The notes under the pieces are model-generated. The model ran no database searches and was not told the DNA's origin. It worked only from the letters and a program-made list of their open reading frames with translations. This document shows positions 9,463 to 18,609 of a DNA stretch of 64,000 bases, in pieces; within the stretch, counting starts at the first letter, position 1; each line of letters starts with the position of its first letter. The stretch comes from Asaia sp037151935 (GTDB taxonomy: Bacteria; Pseudomonadota; Alphaproteobacteria; Acetobacterales; Acetobacteraceae), in NCBI RefSeq assembly GCF_051628905.1, contig NZ_CP157575.1, forward strand, positions 1,178,001 to 1,242,000. The letters are read 5' to 3'. The translations under genes and the position numbers were made by a program.

Positions 9463-11676
9463 TTACCCCGCCTGAGCCCCTAAAAGAGACTCTGACGATT
9501 TCGCCAGATATGGTCCCCCTGCAAGAACCTCAATAGCGAGGATGCAGACGGCGTCAGACTGGCGGTCACTCAGATCCAGCACAGCTGAACCAGTCGTCCA
9601 GCGCTGGCGTCCGTCCTCAATATCGCCCCAACCCTCAAGCGTTTCATCAGTCAGATGTGAACCTAGGTGGCGCGTCTTGTCCGACTCCCATATCTGGATA
9701 TCCCCGACCAGAACGCCAAGATGACGACGGTCGTCGTGAAACGGCCCGATGACATCAGCAGGGCGGGAAACACGCGAGACGATCCTTACCTTCGTCGCGT
9801 CAGGCGGCAACATGAAAACGCTCGAGCGATTAACAACGCGCATTTTGCGCATGATCCGGCCTCTGTCATCCACCAGGTGCAAGTCCGGATCTTCGGTGAT
9901 TTCCGGCTCGCAGGTCAGTTTCCCAAGACCAAGTGCTGCTGCACGAAGAGCGAGGGATGCATGAAGTGGCTCAACAAAGCGACGCTCTATACGCAAAGGC
10001 GCGGCCCCATCACTTTCCCAATTTTGTTCGGGTGCATTGAGAATATGCACCACCGAATTAGCCTGCGCGAAACGTTTGCGATCGCCAGTATCCAGATAGC
10101 TCTCACTCAACGCACCATCGGACCACAGGATCGAGTGCTCGTTCGTTTCGATATGATAATAGTCAAAATGAGTGAGCGTACGATCGTAGAATATGCTTCG
10201 TCCATTAACCAGCATCCGGGCTGGAATAAAGGCGTTATTCAGGTACAGTGCGTGTTCCGGGGTCACGAGCAGGTCTTTGTGCGGAATATTATCGCCCAAC
10301 GCACCCCGTAGAACACGCACAGGATAACCGGCTTCGTCATCCTCCAGCCAGGTACGCACAATCGTCGACCTGTGACCGAGCCAAACAATCTCGCGGAACA
10401 CTTCATCGCCGTCGACGTAGGCGGCCACACAATCGCCAACCTTGAGTTCCTCGATTGCGACTTCCCCACGGTCCGTACGGATCATGGTCCCCTTCAGAAA
10501 GCACTTGTCATAGACAATCACGGTGCTGCCATCGCTGGGGTCTCTCTCAAGATGATAATCTCCAGCCGATACTGCCTGGGAACCGCTCACCGGCGCCGTC
10601 CACAACACGCGACCGGTTCCGTCAACGATACTGATCTGAGTGCTACTGTAGACAATACGCTGACCTTCTGACCACCCCAGCGTATCAACATCAATGCGTC
10701 CCTTCCAGCCAATGCGAACGCCCTGCAGCACAGCTCCTGACTGAACGACAAGCAAGCCGCCTGCGCCCTGCCCCTCTTGTTCAATACCCGAGATCACGAC
10801 ATTTGTCAGCGTCGCGCCGGAATTAACCGTCATCGTACCACCGCGCTGGATATTGATCGCGCTCGCATAGGCCTGAGCGTCGAGTGTGACCTCGCCATTG
10901 GCTGCGATAAGTGCGCCGTTGACCCTACCAGCGGCCAAAGCATGCGCGCTGCCCCCGGCTCCAACGACAAGATTATTGGTTACCGCAGACTGGGCAATTT
11001 GAACTAGCCCCCCTGCAGAGACGACGCTATCCCACGCCTGCGCACCCGGCCCCAACAGCTGCGTTCCCGCACTGAAAATACTCTTAAGGGAGACTCCCCC
11101 CGCAGAGACGATCTGAAGACCACCAATCACGCTGCCTACGTCTGTACCGCCGCTCGCCAGTGTCTCAGTCGAACCGACATCAAATTTACTCGCAGAGATA
11201 ACGCCGGAGCCTATAAACTTTTGCCCTTTAAGCGTGAAACCGCCGCCCGCAATCGCCTGACCGCCTGCCAATACATGCGCATCGACAACAACGCCAGCGC
11301 TGCCGCCATAACCTGACATTGTACTAGCCAGTACGCCACCGGCGTTCCCCACGGTTACACCGCTGACGATACCGTTATTGATCGCTGCAAAACCGCCACT
11401 GTCGTATGCTGTACCGCCCAGCGCAGTACCACCGCCGCCGGCCATCACTACGCCGCCAGAAACAGCCGTCGCGCCAGAGGCGACTGCTGCGGCCGAGGCT
11501 ATAAGCATCGCGGGATTATTAGTCCCACCCGCACCTAAACCGGCCACGTACGAATTGATCGTAGCGCCGTCCGCGCCGGTTGCGATGAGCGTTGCACCGC
11601 TCAAGACACGGTAGCTGCGAGCGCCCAATTTTGTAATCGACGCTGCTCCACCCATACCAGTAGAAGTAATAGCCAT
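9463..11676 (-). CDS. Hint-domain protein with AIDA-type strand-loop-strand repeats (paralogue 1)
   Basis: A 737-residue protein. Residues 1 to about 330 are Gly/Ala/Ser/Thr-rich imperfect repeats of the autotransporter strand-loop-strand type (for example LASGGTDVGSVIGG), which form a right-handed beta-solenoid in the family. A Hint (Hedgehog/intein) domain follows from Cys392 in YDKCFLKGTMIRT, with GEVAIEELKVGD and a VTPEHALYLN block (His475). The last 190 or so residues form a separate region with no recognised motif. No Sec or Tat signal and no autotransporter barrel is visible, so the export route is unknown. The start is set at MAITSTG because the paralogue has the same N-terminus. The repeats are the expected class of target for the heptosyltransferases encoded at 16.1-18.6 kb. 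Hint self-cleavage or acyl transfer at Cys392 is inferred from family chemistry. Confidence 0.85.
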   Translation of the reverse strand: MAITSTGMGGAASITKLGARSYRVLSGATLIATGADGATINSYVAGLGAGGTNNPAMLIASAAAVASGATAVSGGVVMAGGGGTALGGTAYDSGGFAAINNGIVSGVTVGNAGGVLASTMSGYGGSAGVVVDAHVLAGGQAIAGGGFTLKGQKFIGSGVISASKFDVGSTETLASGGTDVGSVIGGLQIVSAGGVSLKSIFSAGTQLLGPGAQAWDSVVSAGGLVQIAQSAVTNNLVVGAGGSAHALAAGRVNGALIAANGEVTLDAQAYASAINIQRGGTMTVNSGATLTNVVISGIEQEGQGAGGLLVVQSGAVLQGVRIGWKGRIDVDTLGWSEGQRIVYSSTQISIVDGTGRVLWTAPVSGSQAVSAGDYHLERDPSDGSTVIVYDKCFLKGTMIRTDRGEVAIEELKVGDCVAAYVDGDEVFREIVWLGHRSTIVRTWLEDDEAGYPVRVLRGALGDNIPHKDLLVTPEHALYLNNAFIPARMLVNGRSIFYDRTLTHFDYYHIETNEHSILWSDGALSESYLDTGDRKRFAQANSVVHILNAPEQNWESDGAAPLRIERRFVEPLHASLALRAAALGLGKLTCEPEITEDPDLHLVDDRGRIMRKMRVVNRSSVFMLPPDATKVRIVSRVSRPADVIGPFHDDRRHLGVLVGDIQIWESDKTRHLGSHLTDETLEGWGDIEDGRQRWTTGSAVLDLSDRQSDAVCILAIEVLAGGPYLAKSSESLLGAQAG

Positions 11677-12170
11677 ATGCCAGCCCCCGCAAGGATATAC
11701 GAGCACGCATCAGAGCACCGAACACGAAATGACCAGACAAACGCTTTGCCACAGCAAAATTCGACACCCGAATAACAGGATGCTTACTATACTCGCTCAT
11801 AGTTTATTAACATGTGAGCAGGTGACATATAAGAATTCATCAAGCAACGTCGATATATATAGATAATTACTATACGAGATCATGATAATTAGTTTTTAAA
11901 ACAAAAACATTTTTCCGAAACCTCGTTAAGCCTTTACTACTCCATCCTTTTTCTACCCAACTCCGACCCTAATAAAAACAAAATGGGAGCTGACCCATGC
12001 CGCAAATTTTTTGTGAGCGATCAGGGTTCAAGGAAATTAAAGTAATGATTCTGCAAAACTATCAGTGCAACAGCTTTGCCGCATCGGATCACAAGTTAAT
12101 TTACATAGAAACCCTCAACCCGAGCCGGGACGCATCACGTCCCGACTGGTTACCTTGCCCAGCAATCCCT
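11677..12170. other. Intergenic region between the two Hint genes
   Basis: It holds the 5' leader of Hint paralogue 1 and the 3' end of paralogue 2. Bases about 11800-12060 are markedly AT-rich compared with the coding DNA around them and probably contain the promoter of paralogue 1; I cannot place -35/-10 boxes with confidence. A hairpin near 12126 is listed separately. No convincing small gene is present. Confidence 0.6.
12126..12144 (-). terminator. Possible terminator downstream of Hint paralogue 2
   Basis: A perfect 7-bp stem CGGGACG/CGTCCCG has a 5-base loop and lies 26 bases past the stop codon. There is no T-run directly after it on the minus strand, so it may only be a 3' stabilising hairpin. 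Confidence 0.4.
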
Positions 12171-14429
12171 TCACATACGCGACGGCATGGCACCCTGATT
12201 GCCTTCGACAGCATCGGAAGCAATTGGATAGGGACCACCTGCCAGGATCTCGATGGAAATCATTGCGATCGCATCGGAATCAAGGTCGCTCAAAGGAAGC
12301 TCGGCACATCCCGTCGTCCAACGACGACGCCCGTCTTCTACGCTTGACCAGCCGGAGAGGCTGGCAGATTCGAGGTGATCATCGATCTGATGAGTCTGAC
12401 CAGCCTCCCAGATCTGTATTTCACCCACCAGCACACCGAGATGTCGGCGATCGTCAAGGAACGGGCCAACCACGTCGAGCGGACGTGCAACACGAGAAAG
12501 CAGATGCAGCCCCCTTGCCCCTGCCGGGATCATGAAGATGTACGCCTGCTTTACCGTTCGCAGCGGCCTTATTTCCCGCCCCTGATGATCCACCAGACGC
12601 AGGTTCGCGTCATCGGTCATCTCAACGTCAGGCCGCTCCACACCGATGGAAAGCGTCGCTGCTCTTTGAGAAAGCGTCTCGAAAATTGGTTCTACAAAGC
12701 TGCGTTCGACACGCAGCGGCGCCGCAGCGTCGTGCTCCCAAGTTCTTGCAGGTGCATTCAGCAGCCTGACCACAGGACCATCTTGTGAAAAAGCGGAACG
12801 ATCACCTGTATCGAGATAGCTCTCGCTCATCGCGCCGTCCGACCAGAGAACGGAATGCTCGTCCGTTTCGATATGATAGTAATCGAAATGGGCAAGAGTG
12901 CGATCATAGTAGATGCTACGCCCGTTGACCAACATGCGGGCCGGAACAAATGCGTCATTCAGAAACAGCGCATGCTCCGGGGTTACAAGAAGATCCTTGT
13001 ACGGAACATTGTCACCCAAAGCGCCTCGGACGATCCGCACAGGATAACCAGCTTCATCGTCGTGAGGTCCAGGACGCACTGTTGCCGTACGACGACCGAC
13101 CCAGATGACCTCGCGCAGGACTTCCTTGCCATCGACACACGCAACAACGCGGTCACCAACAGTAAGGTCTTCGACCAGTTGCTCTCCCTGCTCCGTTCGG
13201 ATCATCGTTCCCTTGAGAAAGCACTTGTCATAGACAACAATCAGACTACCATCGGCGGCATCTCTCTCGATATGGAAATCCTTGCTCGTCCCACCCGCGG
13301 GAATGCTCGCCACCGAACCGGTCCACAAGACATTGCCATTGGCATCGGTAATCGTCAGCGTATTGCCGCTATAGGTAGTCTTGGCGCCCGAAACATACTG
13401 CACGCTGTCGATATCCAGCCGGCTCTTGAAGCCCATGGACGTTATGCCACTCAACACAGCGCCGGACTGAAGAACCAGAAGTCCGCCGGCTCCGCCACTC
13501 GACGTTACACCCGAGACCGTTGCATTAATGAGGGTTGCCCCCGAACCGAGTGTCAGGGTTCCACCACCGGAGATGACCACGTTACTCAAAATCGAGGCTG
13601 CCTCCGCAGAAGCAGCTGCGGCAGCCCCCACCTGAAGACCGGTTAACTGCGCACCTGCAGTTGCACGAAAGCTTCCGCCAGAGTTGAGCACGATGTTGGT
13701 GGCCCAACCTCCGCTAACCTCGATCCGACCGCCAGCATAAGCCGTCGCTCCGCTCGTCCATCCTCCGGCGCCGACGATCTGCGTTCCGGCGCTGAAAATT
13801 GAACTTATCGCAACACCCGCCGAGCTTACAAGCTGTGTACCCCCCACGATACTGCCAATATCGGTACCTGCCGAAGCGAGAATTTCGGTTGAACCAATAT
13901 CGAACGTGCCCTTTGAGACAACACCTGAGCCTGCAAAAGCCTGTCCTTTGATGGTAAAACCACCCCCAGCAAGCGCGTAGCCACCCGCCTGCACATGAGT
14001 GTCGATCACGACGCCTGCGCCACCACCAGAACCCGAAACCATCGAGGCAAGCACACCGCCATTCGAACCAACGGTCGCCCCACTGACAAACCCGCCATTG
14101 ACCGCGGCGAACGAGCCACTATCAATTGCTGTTCCACCGGCAGCCGTTCCCCCATTCGCCCCCATCACAACGCCACCAAAGCCGACCGTGGAGCCCGAGG
14201 CGATACCGCCCGCGGACGCGATGATCAGGGCAGGATAATTCGTACCACCGGACTGACCCGGTATCGCTCCAGAGTTATTGGGACCGTTACCGAAGCCTGA
14301 GACTACAGCACCGGACACGACAAAACCGCCATTTTGCACGACGAGGGTAGCGCCGCTCAGTACGGAGTATTTGCCGCCGCTGCTGATGATGGTCGCGCCG
14401 CTGGCGGAACCGGTAGATGTAATCGCCAT
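12171..14429 (-). CDS. Hint-domain protein with AIDA-type strand-loop-strand repeats (paralogue 2)
   Basis: A 752-residue paralogue of the neighbouring Hint protein with the same architecture. Gly/Ser/Ala-rich strand-loop-strand repeats fill residues 1 to about 340, for example SGATVGSNGGVLAS. A Hint domain starts at Cys403 (YDKCFLKGTMIRT) with VTPEHALFLN (His486), then a shared C-terminal region of about 190 residues. The start ATG at 14429 has a GAGAGG ribosome-binding site 6 bases upstream and shares the MAITSTG N-terminus with paralogue 1. The passenger is richer in Ser and Thr than in paralogue 1, so it offers more candidate O-glycosylation sites. No signal peptide or barrel is seen. Known from families: such repeats are O-heptosylated on Ser/Thr by TibC/Aah enzymes. 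Inferred: the divergent heptosyltransferase genes modify this protein. Confidence 0.86.
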   Translation of the reverse strand: MAITSTGSASGATIISSGGKYSVLSGATLVVQNGGFVVSGAVVSGFGNGPNNSGAIPGQSGGTNYPALIIASAGGIASGSTVGFGGVVMGANGGTAAGGTAIDSGSFAAVNGGFVSGATVGSNGGVLASMVSGSGGGAGVVIDTHVQAGGYALAGGGFTIKGQAFAGSGVVSKGTFDIGSTEILASAGTDIGSIVGGTQLVSSAGVAISSIFSAGTQIVGAGGWTSGATAYAGGRIEVSGGWATNIVLNSGGSFRATAGAQLTGLQVGAAAAASAEAASILSNVVISGGGTLTLGSGATLINATVSGVTSSGGAGGLLVLQSGAVLSGITSMGFKSRLDIDSVQYVSGAKTTYSGNTLTITDANGNVLWTGSVASIPAGGTSKDFHIERDAADGSLIVVYDKCFLKGTMIRTEQGEQLVEDLTVGDRVVACVDGKEVLREVIWVGRRTATVRPGPHDDEAGYPVRIVRGALGDNVPYKDLLVTPEHALFLNDAFVPARMLVNGRSIYYDRTLAHFDYYHIETDEHSVLWSDGAMSESYLDTGDRSAFSQDGPVVRLLNAPARTWEHDAAAPLRVERSFVEPIFETLSQRAATLSIGVERPDVEMTDDANLRLVDHQGREIRPLRTVKQAYIFMIPAGARGLHLLSRVARPLDVVGPFLDDRRHLGVLVGEIQIWEAGQTHQIDDHLESASLSGWSSVEDGRRRWTTGCAELPLSDLDSDAIAMISIEILAGGPYPIASDAVEGNQGAMPSRM

Positions 14430-15063
14430 GTTTTGCCTCTCAGAATGTTCATCACGGCACAAATACGGCCCTCGCGGGACATCCAGTGGTATGATGACTG
14501 CATTATCGTACGCTCAGGCGTGATTCTTACCAGAACCAACCCGCCGAAACTGGTGTTATCTATTTACCAACACTCCTGCCATATCGTGCAGCAGGATGCA
14601 ACGGGTAATTGTTTGGGAAAAGCCATCACGTTTCCGGTATAAATCGTTACAAATAATCATTCCTTTAGTTTTGATTGATTTTCAGAAACAGGAATGTGCG
14701 TTTTTCAATGTATTTCCAACAGGTCGACGTCCTATTCACGCCCCGAAAAGCTCGGCCAGCCCTTTTTAGGCGTACACACCTTTCGCGTATGAAGATCTCG
14801 ATTCACGAGATTGACGTTTCCAAAGATCAACCGATATATCTGCGCTCACTATCAAATATGCATTAATATAAGCTTGCATAAATTTTCAAATTAACGCAGA
14901 TTTATGACTCTATATAAATAAATACAATGAGATTTTTATTATCAAGCGTAATAGTTATACGAAATATTAACTAAATAACCTCACCTTGATATTCCGTTGA
15001 TCCTCGCAAAAATGAGAGCCACTATTAGGCTCTAGAGCACTTCACTTCGCGGACCATTACGAC
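14430..15063. other. AT-rich divergent intergenic region at the centre of the cluster
   Basis: Separates the Hint arm (minus) from the glycosyltransferase arm (plus). From about 14640 to 15000 it is strongly AT-rich. A short hairpin at 15015-15033 (AGAGCC, 7-base loop, GGCTCT) lies in the leader of the GT4 gene. No protein-coding gene is convincing here. It probably carries both promoters, which I cannot place exactly. Confidence 0.6.
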
Positions 15064-16029
15064 ATGAGCAAAATTATTTTCCTCAACCCATATGATCCAA
15101 AGGCCATCTCCGGGGGCATCAAGGTGACCTATCAGCATGCCGGCATTCTCGCTAAACTGGGGCACGAAGTTTCAGTTTACCAACCAGCCGGCAGACCCGA
15201 CTGGCTCGATATCTCCAGCCAGGTCACGATTTGCGACACATATGACCCGTCTCCGGATAGCGTCGTCGTCTTCCCTGAAACGCTGAGTGCTTTTCTACTT
15301 GACTACGCCAAGGCGCCTCATGCAGGCCCCAAGGTCATGTTCTGCCAGAACCAGTTCTATCTCTATAGCTACGGTCTTGGCGGTCAGGAGCTGCGGGATA
15401 TGGGTTTCCAGCACTTCATCGTGCCAGGGCGTGAGACAGCGCGTTCGCTTTCCGCCGTTCTGCGCGTACCCAATGTCCACATCATCCCGAACTCGGTAGA
15501 TACGGGCCTATTCTATCCGCGCCCAAAGCAGCTTTGCGTCGTGACAAATCCTGGCAAATGGCCTGCCGAGAGAGGCAACTCAGCGTTAGCCGAGCTCATC
15601 CTCGCGATGCTTCATCTGAAATACCCCCACACCAAAACTATCCCCTGGATCGCTCTGGAGAACATGCCGCAACGCGAAGTCGCCGAAGCGATGGGAATAG
15701 CCACGATTTTCCTCGCCCTGTCGAGACAGGAGGCGTCTCCCCTGACACCTCTCGAGGCCATGGCTTCACGCTGCGCACTGGTGGGGCTGCTCGGCACGGG
15801 CGGAAAAGACTACGCAACACCTCATAATGGCCGCTGGTTTTCGCCCGAACAATGCGAGGAAATCGTTGATTGCATCGCTTCGCTCCTCTTCGAGATCAGC
15901 CATGGGGCACCGAGCGTTGACAGCATGCTCGACGAAGCGGAAAAGACAGCAAAGCAGTATTCCGTCAATGCAACCTATCAAGCCGTAGCCCGGGTCTATG
16001 GCGAGATCTTTGCGCGAGCGGGCCTATAG
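15064..16029 (+). CDS. GT4-type glycosyltransferase
   Basis: A 321-residue cytoplasmic GT-B fold glycosyltransferase. The N-terminal acceptor half has a glycine-rich SGGIKVTYQHAG segment. The C-terminal donor half has IIPNSVDTGLF and the retaining-GT4 motif EASPLTPLEAMA, with the two Glu residues in E-x7-E spacing. Donor and acceptor are not defined by sequence. It is the first gene of a plus-strand run with the two heptosyltransferases, which suggests it extends the glycan they start or works on the same surface protein. The final codons lie 34 bases before the next start. Confidence 0.8.
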   Translation: MSKIIFLNPYDPKAISGGIKVTYQHAGILAKLGHEVSVYQPAGRPDWLDISSQVTICDTYDPSPDSVVVFPETLSAFLLDYAKAPHAGPKVMFCQNQFYLYSYGLGGQELRDMGFQHFIVPGRETARSLSAVLRVPNVHIIPNSVDTGLFYPRPKQLCVVTNPGKWPAERGNSALAELILAMLHLKYPHTKTIPWIALENMPQREVAEAMGIATIFLALSRQEASPLTPLEAMASRCALVGLLGTGGKDYATPHNGRWFSPEQCEEIVDCIASLLFEISHGAPSVDSMLDEAEKTAKQYSVNATYQAVARVYGEIFARAGL

Positions 16030-16063
16030 CCCTCTCGACCAGAGAACAAAGAGCATAAAGTTT

Positions 16064-17215
16064 ATGGACAGCACGCCGAGCCAGGTCGGACCAGAAGAGA
16101 TAAGATACGATTTTCAGGAAGGCTGCCGCGTCAGTCTTCCCGAGGGTGACTGGCATCTTGAGATCAAGGATCTTCTTACCCAGACAGTTCTTTTCTCTGC
16201 GGAGAGCAAGGGCGGCTTCATAGCGAGCACGAAGAAATATTTTATTCCCTTTTTCGTCAAGGTGAGCCGCGCGGGCCAAGCCATCTTCGAGCACACCATG
16301 GATTTGCGCGATCAGGAAGTACTGATCGACATGCATCTTGGTGGTATTGGCGACCATATAGCCTGGATGGGACATGTCGAAGCCTTCATTCTCCGCCACC
16401 GTTGCCGCGTGACTTGTCTGGTTCGTTCCGGCCTCGCAGAGTTGTTCCAGAATGATAGAGACGATTTGAACGTTACTGAAGATCAGGATGTTCTGAACCG
16501 CGCCTATTATGCGCGCTACAAAGTTCTCATTTTCTTCAACGACATCAATCGCGACTTTCAACCTACCGATTATCGACAGGTCGGGCTGGGAGTATCGGGC
16601 GCCTATATTCTTGGGTTACCTCCCCATGACAGACTACCGTCAATCAGAATTGCCGAGGGTGACAGGCCAATCGAGGAAAATTACGTGTGCATCGCCACAC
16701 AGGCTACCGGTCACAACAAATACTGGAACAACCCGACCGGCTGGTCGAGCATCATCCCCTTTCTTAAAAAACAGGGTTACCGGGTCATTTGTATAGACCG
16801 GGATCGTGTTTCAGGCAGCGGCACGATCTGGCACCACTTGCCGCATGGCGCAGAAGACATGACAGGCCAGATACCCCTCAGTGAACGTGCACGCTGGTTA
16901 CGCCACGCCTCTTTTTTCATCGGGCTTTCAAGCGGACTTTCCTGGCTGGCCTGGGCGGCAGGATGTCCCGTCGTGCTGATCAGCGGCTTCACCGAACCTT
17001 ATAACGAGTTCGCCACGCCTTATCGGGTGATCAATCGTAATGTCTGTAATGGATGCTCCAACGATATTACTCTTGAATTCGAACGGACAAATTATATGTG
17101 GTGCCCACGCCACGCCGATAGCGATCGCGATTTCGAGTGTACCAAGATGATCTCAGCACCTCATGTAGAGCAAGTCATTCGCCAGTTGATTGCCGACCGG
17201 CAGGATTGCGCCTGA
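16064..17215 (+). CDS. Autotransporter strand-loop-strand O-heptosyltransferase (TibC/Aah-like) 1
   Basis: A 383-residue protein of the bacterial autotransporter heptosyltransferase family, which moves heptose from ADP-heptose onto Ser/Thr of AIDA-type repeats in the cytoplasm. Evidence: an LGGIGD segment (Asp97 region) typical of the catalytic Asp; a donor-binding half with ATQATGHNKYWNN and FFIGLSSGLSWLAWAAG; and the C-terminal four-Cys iron finger (Cys328, Cys331 in VCNGC, Cys347 in WCPRH, Cys359 in FECT). The start at ATG 16064 avoids overlap with the GT4 gene; an upstream in-frame ATG at 15998 is possible. Its stop is separated by one base from the next gene, so the two are almost surely co-translated. 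Likely substrates are the two Hint/AIDA-repeat proteins. Confidence 0.87.
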   Translation: MDSTPSQVGPEEIRYDFQEGCRVSLPEGDWHLEIKDLLTQTVLFSAESKGGFIASTKKYFIPFFVKVSRAGQAIFEHTMDLRDQEVLIDMHLGGIGDHIAWMGHVEAFILRHRCRVTCLVRSGLAELFQNDRDDLNVTEDQDVLNRAYYARYKVLIFFNDINRDFQPTDYRQVGLGVSGAYILGLPPHDRLPSIRIAEGDRPIEENYVCIATQATGHNKYWNNPTGWSSIIPFLKKQGYRVICIDRDRVSGSGTIWHHLPHGAEDMTGQIPLSERARWLRHASFFIGLSSGLSWLAWAAGCPVVLISGFTEPYNEFATPYRVINRNVCNGCSNDITLEFERTNYMWCPRHADSDRDFECTKMISAPHVEQVIRQLIADRQDCA

Positions 17216-17216
17216 C

Positions 17217-18572
17217 ATGAGCAATATCGATTCCATCATCGATTCGATTCTCAATTATTCGGGTCCGGGCAGCGCCTCTTCGAGGGTAGAAACCACAACA
17301 GAAGCGGACATGTCCGCTGACAAGCCTGAACTTTCTTCTTCCGAACCCGCTCCGCCTCCTTCCTCAACCCGTGACCCGCAGAGTTTTCCCGAGCCGCCTC
17401 ACGCCGCGACGCAAACCGCCCCAGCCGGAATCTCATTCGATTTCAATCACGGAGCACGCGTCACTTTGCCTGAAGGACGCTGGCATGTCAGCCTGACCGA
17501 TATCGACCGAAGCATTTGCCTCTACAGCTCAGAAGCGGGCGCCTGCACGATTATAGGCTCAAAGAAATACTTCATCCGCACACGCATCGAGGTACGCGCC
17601 GTAGGAACAGGTGAAATCGTCTTCAGCCATGATTACGACTGTCGCGATCGCGACGTCGCCATTCTGCTGCCCGGAGGGACACTAGGCGATGCGATCGGCT
17701 GGTTCTCATATGCCGTGAAATTCCAGCAGAAACACAAATGTCGGCTGATTATTGCCATGAATGCAGAAGCCTGCAAGCTTTTCGCAGGTCAGTATCCTGG
17801 CATCCGATGCTGCACCTTTGCCGAATACGAAAACCTCAAACATTTGTCTTACGCCACGTATCACATTGGCCTCTATTTCAATGATGAGGCGCATGACTGG
17901 CAGCCCTCTGATTTTCGCCTTGTCGGTCTGCACCGTACCGCGGCATATATTCTTGAAGTAGATCCGGCTGAAGTGCCGCCACGCCTGGTACCATGGCCGG
18001 AGGCTGGCCGCCCTATTGAAGCGCCCTACGTAGTCATAGCGACTCAAGCGTCGAGCCAATGCAAATACTGGAATAACCCGCATGGCTGGTTGAGTGTCAT
18101 CTCCCATCTCAAGTCTCTTGGCTACGAGGTCGTCTGCATCGACAAGAATGCCGTTTCCGGCCATAGAAACCACTGGAACTACATCCCCCACGGTACCCGC
18201 GATGAGACGGGTGACCGTCCTCTTTCAGAGCGCGCGCACTGGTTGCGCCACGCCGCTTTCTTCATTGGGCTGTCGAGCGGACTTTCCTGGCTCGCGTGGG
18301 CGGCGGGTACGCCTGTGGTCATGATCAGTGGATTCACACATCCATTGAACGAGTTTGAGACCCCGTATCGTGTGTTCAATCCGCATGTCTGCAATAGCTG
18401 CTGGCACGACGTGCGCACACCATTCGAACATGCAAACCTGCTCTTCTGCCCGCGTCATCAGAACACGCCGAGGCATTTCGAGTGCACGCGGCTGATTTCC
18501 GCCGAACATGTCATATCCTATTGCGACGCCTTGCATCAGCAGGCTCTGTCCCCTCCTCCCGCTGAGGGCTGA
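17217..18572 (+). CDS. Autotransporter strand-loop-strand O-heptosyltransferase (TibC/Aah-like) 2
   Basis: A 451-residue tandem paralogue of the preceding gene, starting one base after its stop. It has an extra N-terminal tail of about 70 residues rich in Ser, Pro and Glu that looks disordered. The conserved body follows: GGTLGDAIGW, ATQASSQCKYWNN, GLSSGLSWLAWAAG, and the four-Cys finger at Cys392, Cys395 (VCNSC), Cys411 (FCPRH) and Cys423 (FECT). Both copies keep all four metal ligands, so both are probably active. Two copies could mean two targets (one per Hint protein), a dodecamer-like mixed assembly, or different site preferences; sequence does not decide. Confidence 0.87.
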   Translation: MSNIDSIIDSILNYSGPGSASSRVETTTEADMSADKPELSSSEPAPPPSSTRDPQSFPEPPHAATQTAPAGISFDFNHGARVTLPEGRWHVSLTDIDRSICLYSSEAGACTIIGSKKYFIRTRIEVRAVGTGEIVFSHDYDCRDRDVAILLPGGTLGDAIGWFSYAVKFQQKHKCRLIIAMNAEACKLFAGQYPGIRCCTFAEYENLKHLSYATYHIGLYFNDEAHDWQPSDFRLVGLHRTAAYILEVDPAEVPPRLVPWPEAGRPIEAPYVVIATQASSQCKYWNNPHGWLSVISHLKSLGYEVVCIDKNAVSGHRNHWNYIPHGTRDETGDRPLSERAHWLRHAAFFIGLSSGLSWLAWAAGTPVVMISGFTHPLNEFETPYRVFNPHVCNSCWHDVRTPFEHANLLFCPRHQNTPRHFECTRLISAEHVISYCDALHQQALSPPPAEG

Positions 18573-18609
18573 AGCCCTTTGCCGAAGAGAAAATTGCGAG
18601 TGTTCAAGA

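Noticed and set aside
11997..12347. Plus-strand open frame between and across the Hint genes
   Set aside because: It overlaps the 3' end of Hint paralogue 2, has no ribosome-binding site or domain, and half of it lies in AT-rich spacer.
12900..14400. Repetitive DNA that might be read as a tandem repeat or CRISPR-like array
   Set aside because: The repetition is at protein level (Gly/Ser-rich strand-loop-strand units) with variable spacing and no conserved direct DNA repeat.
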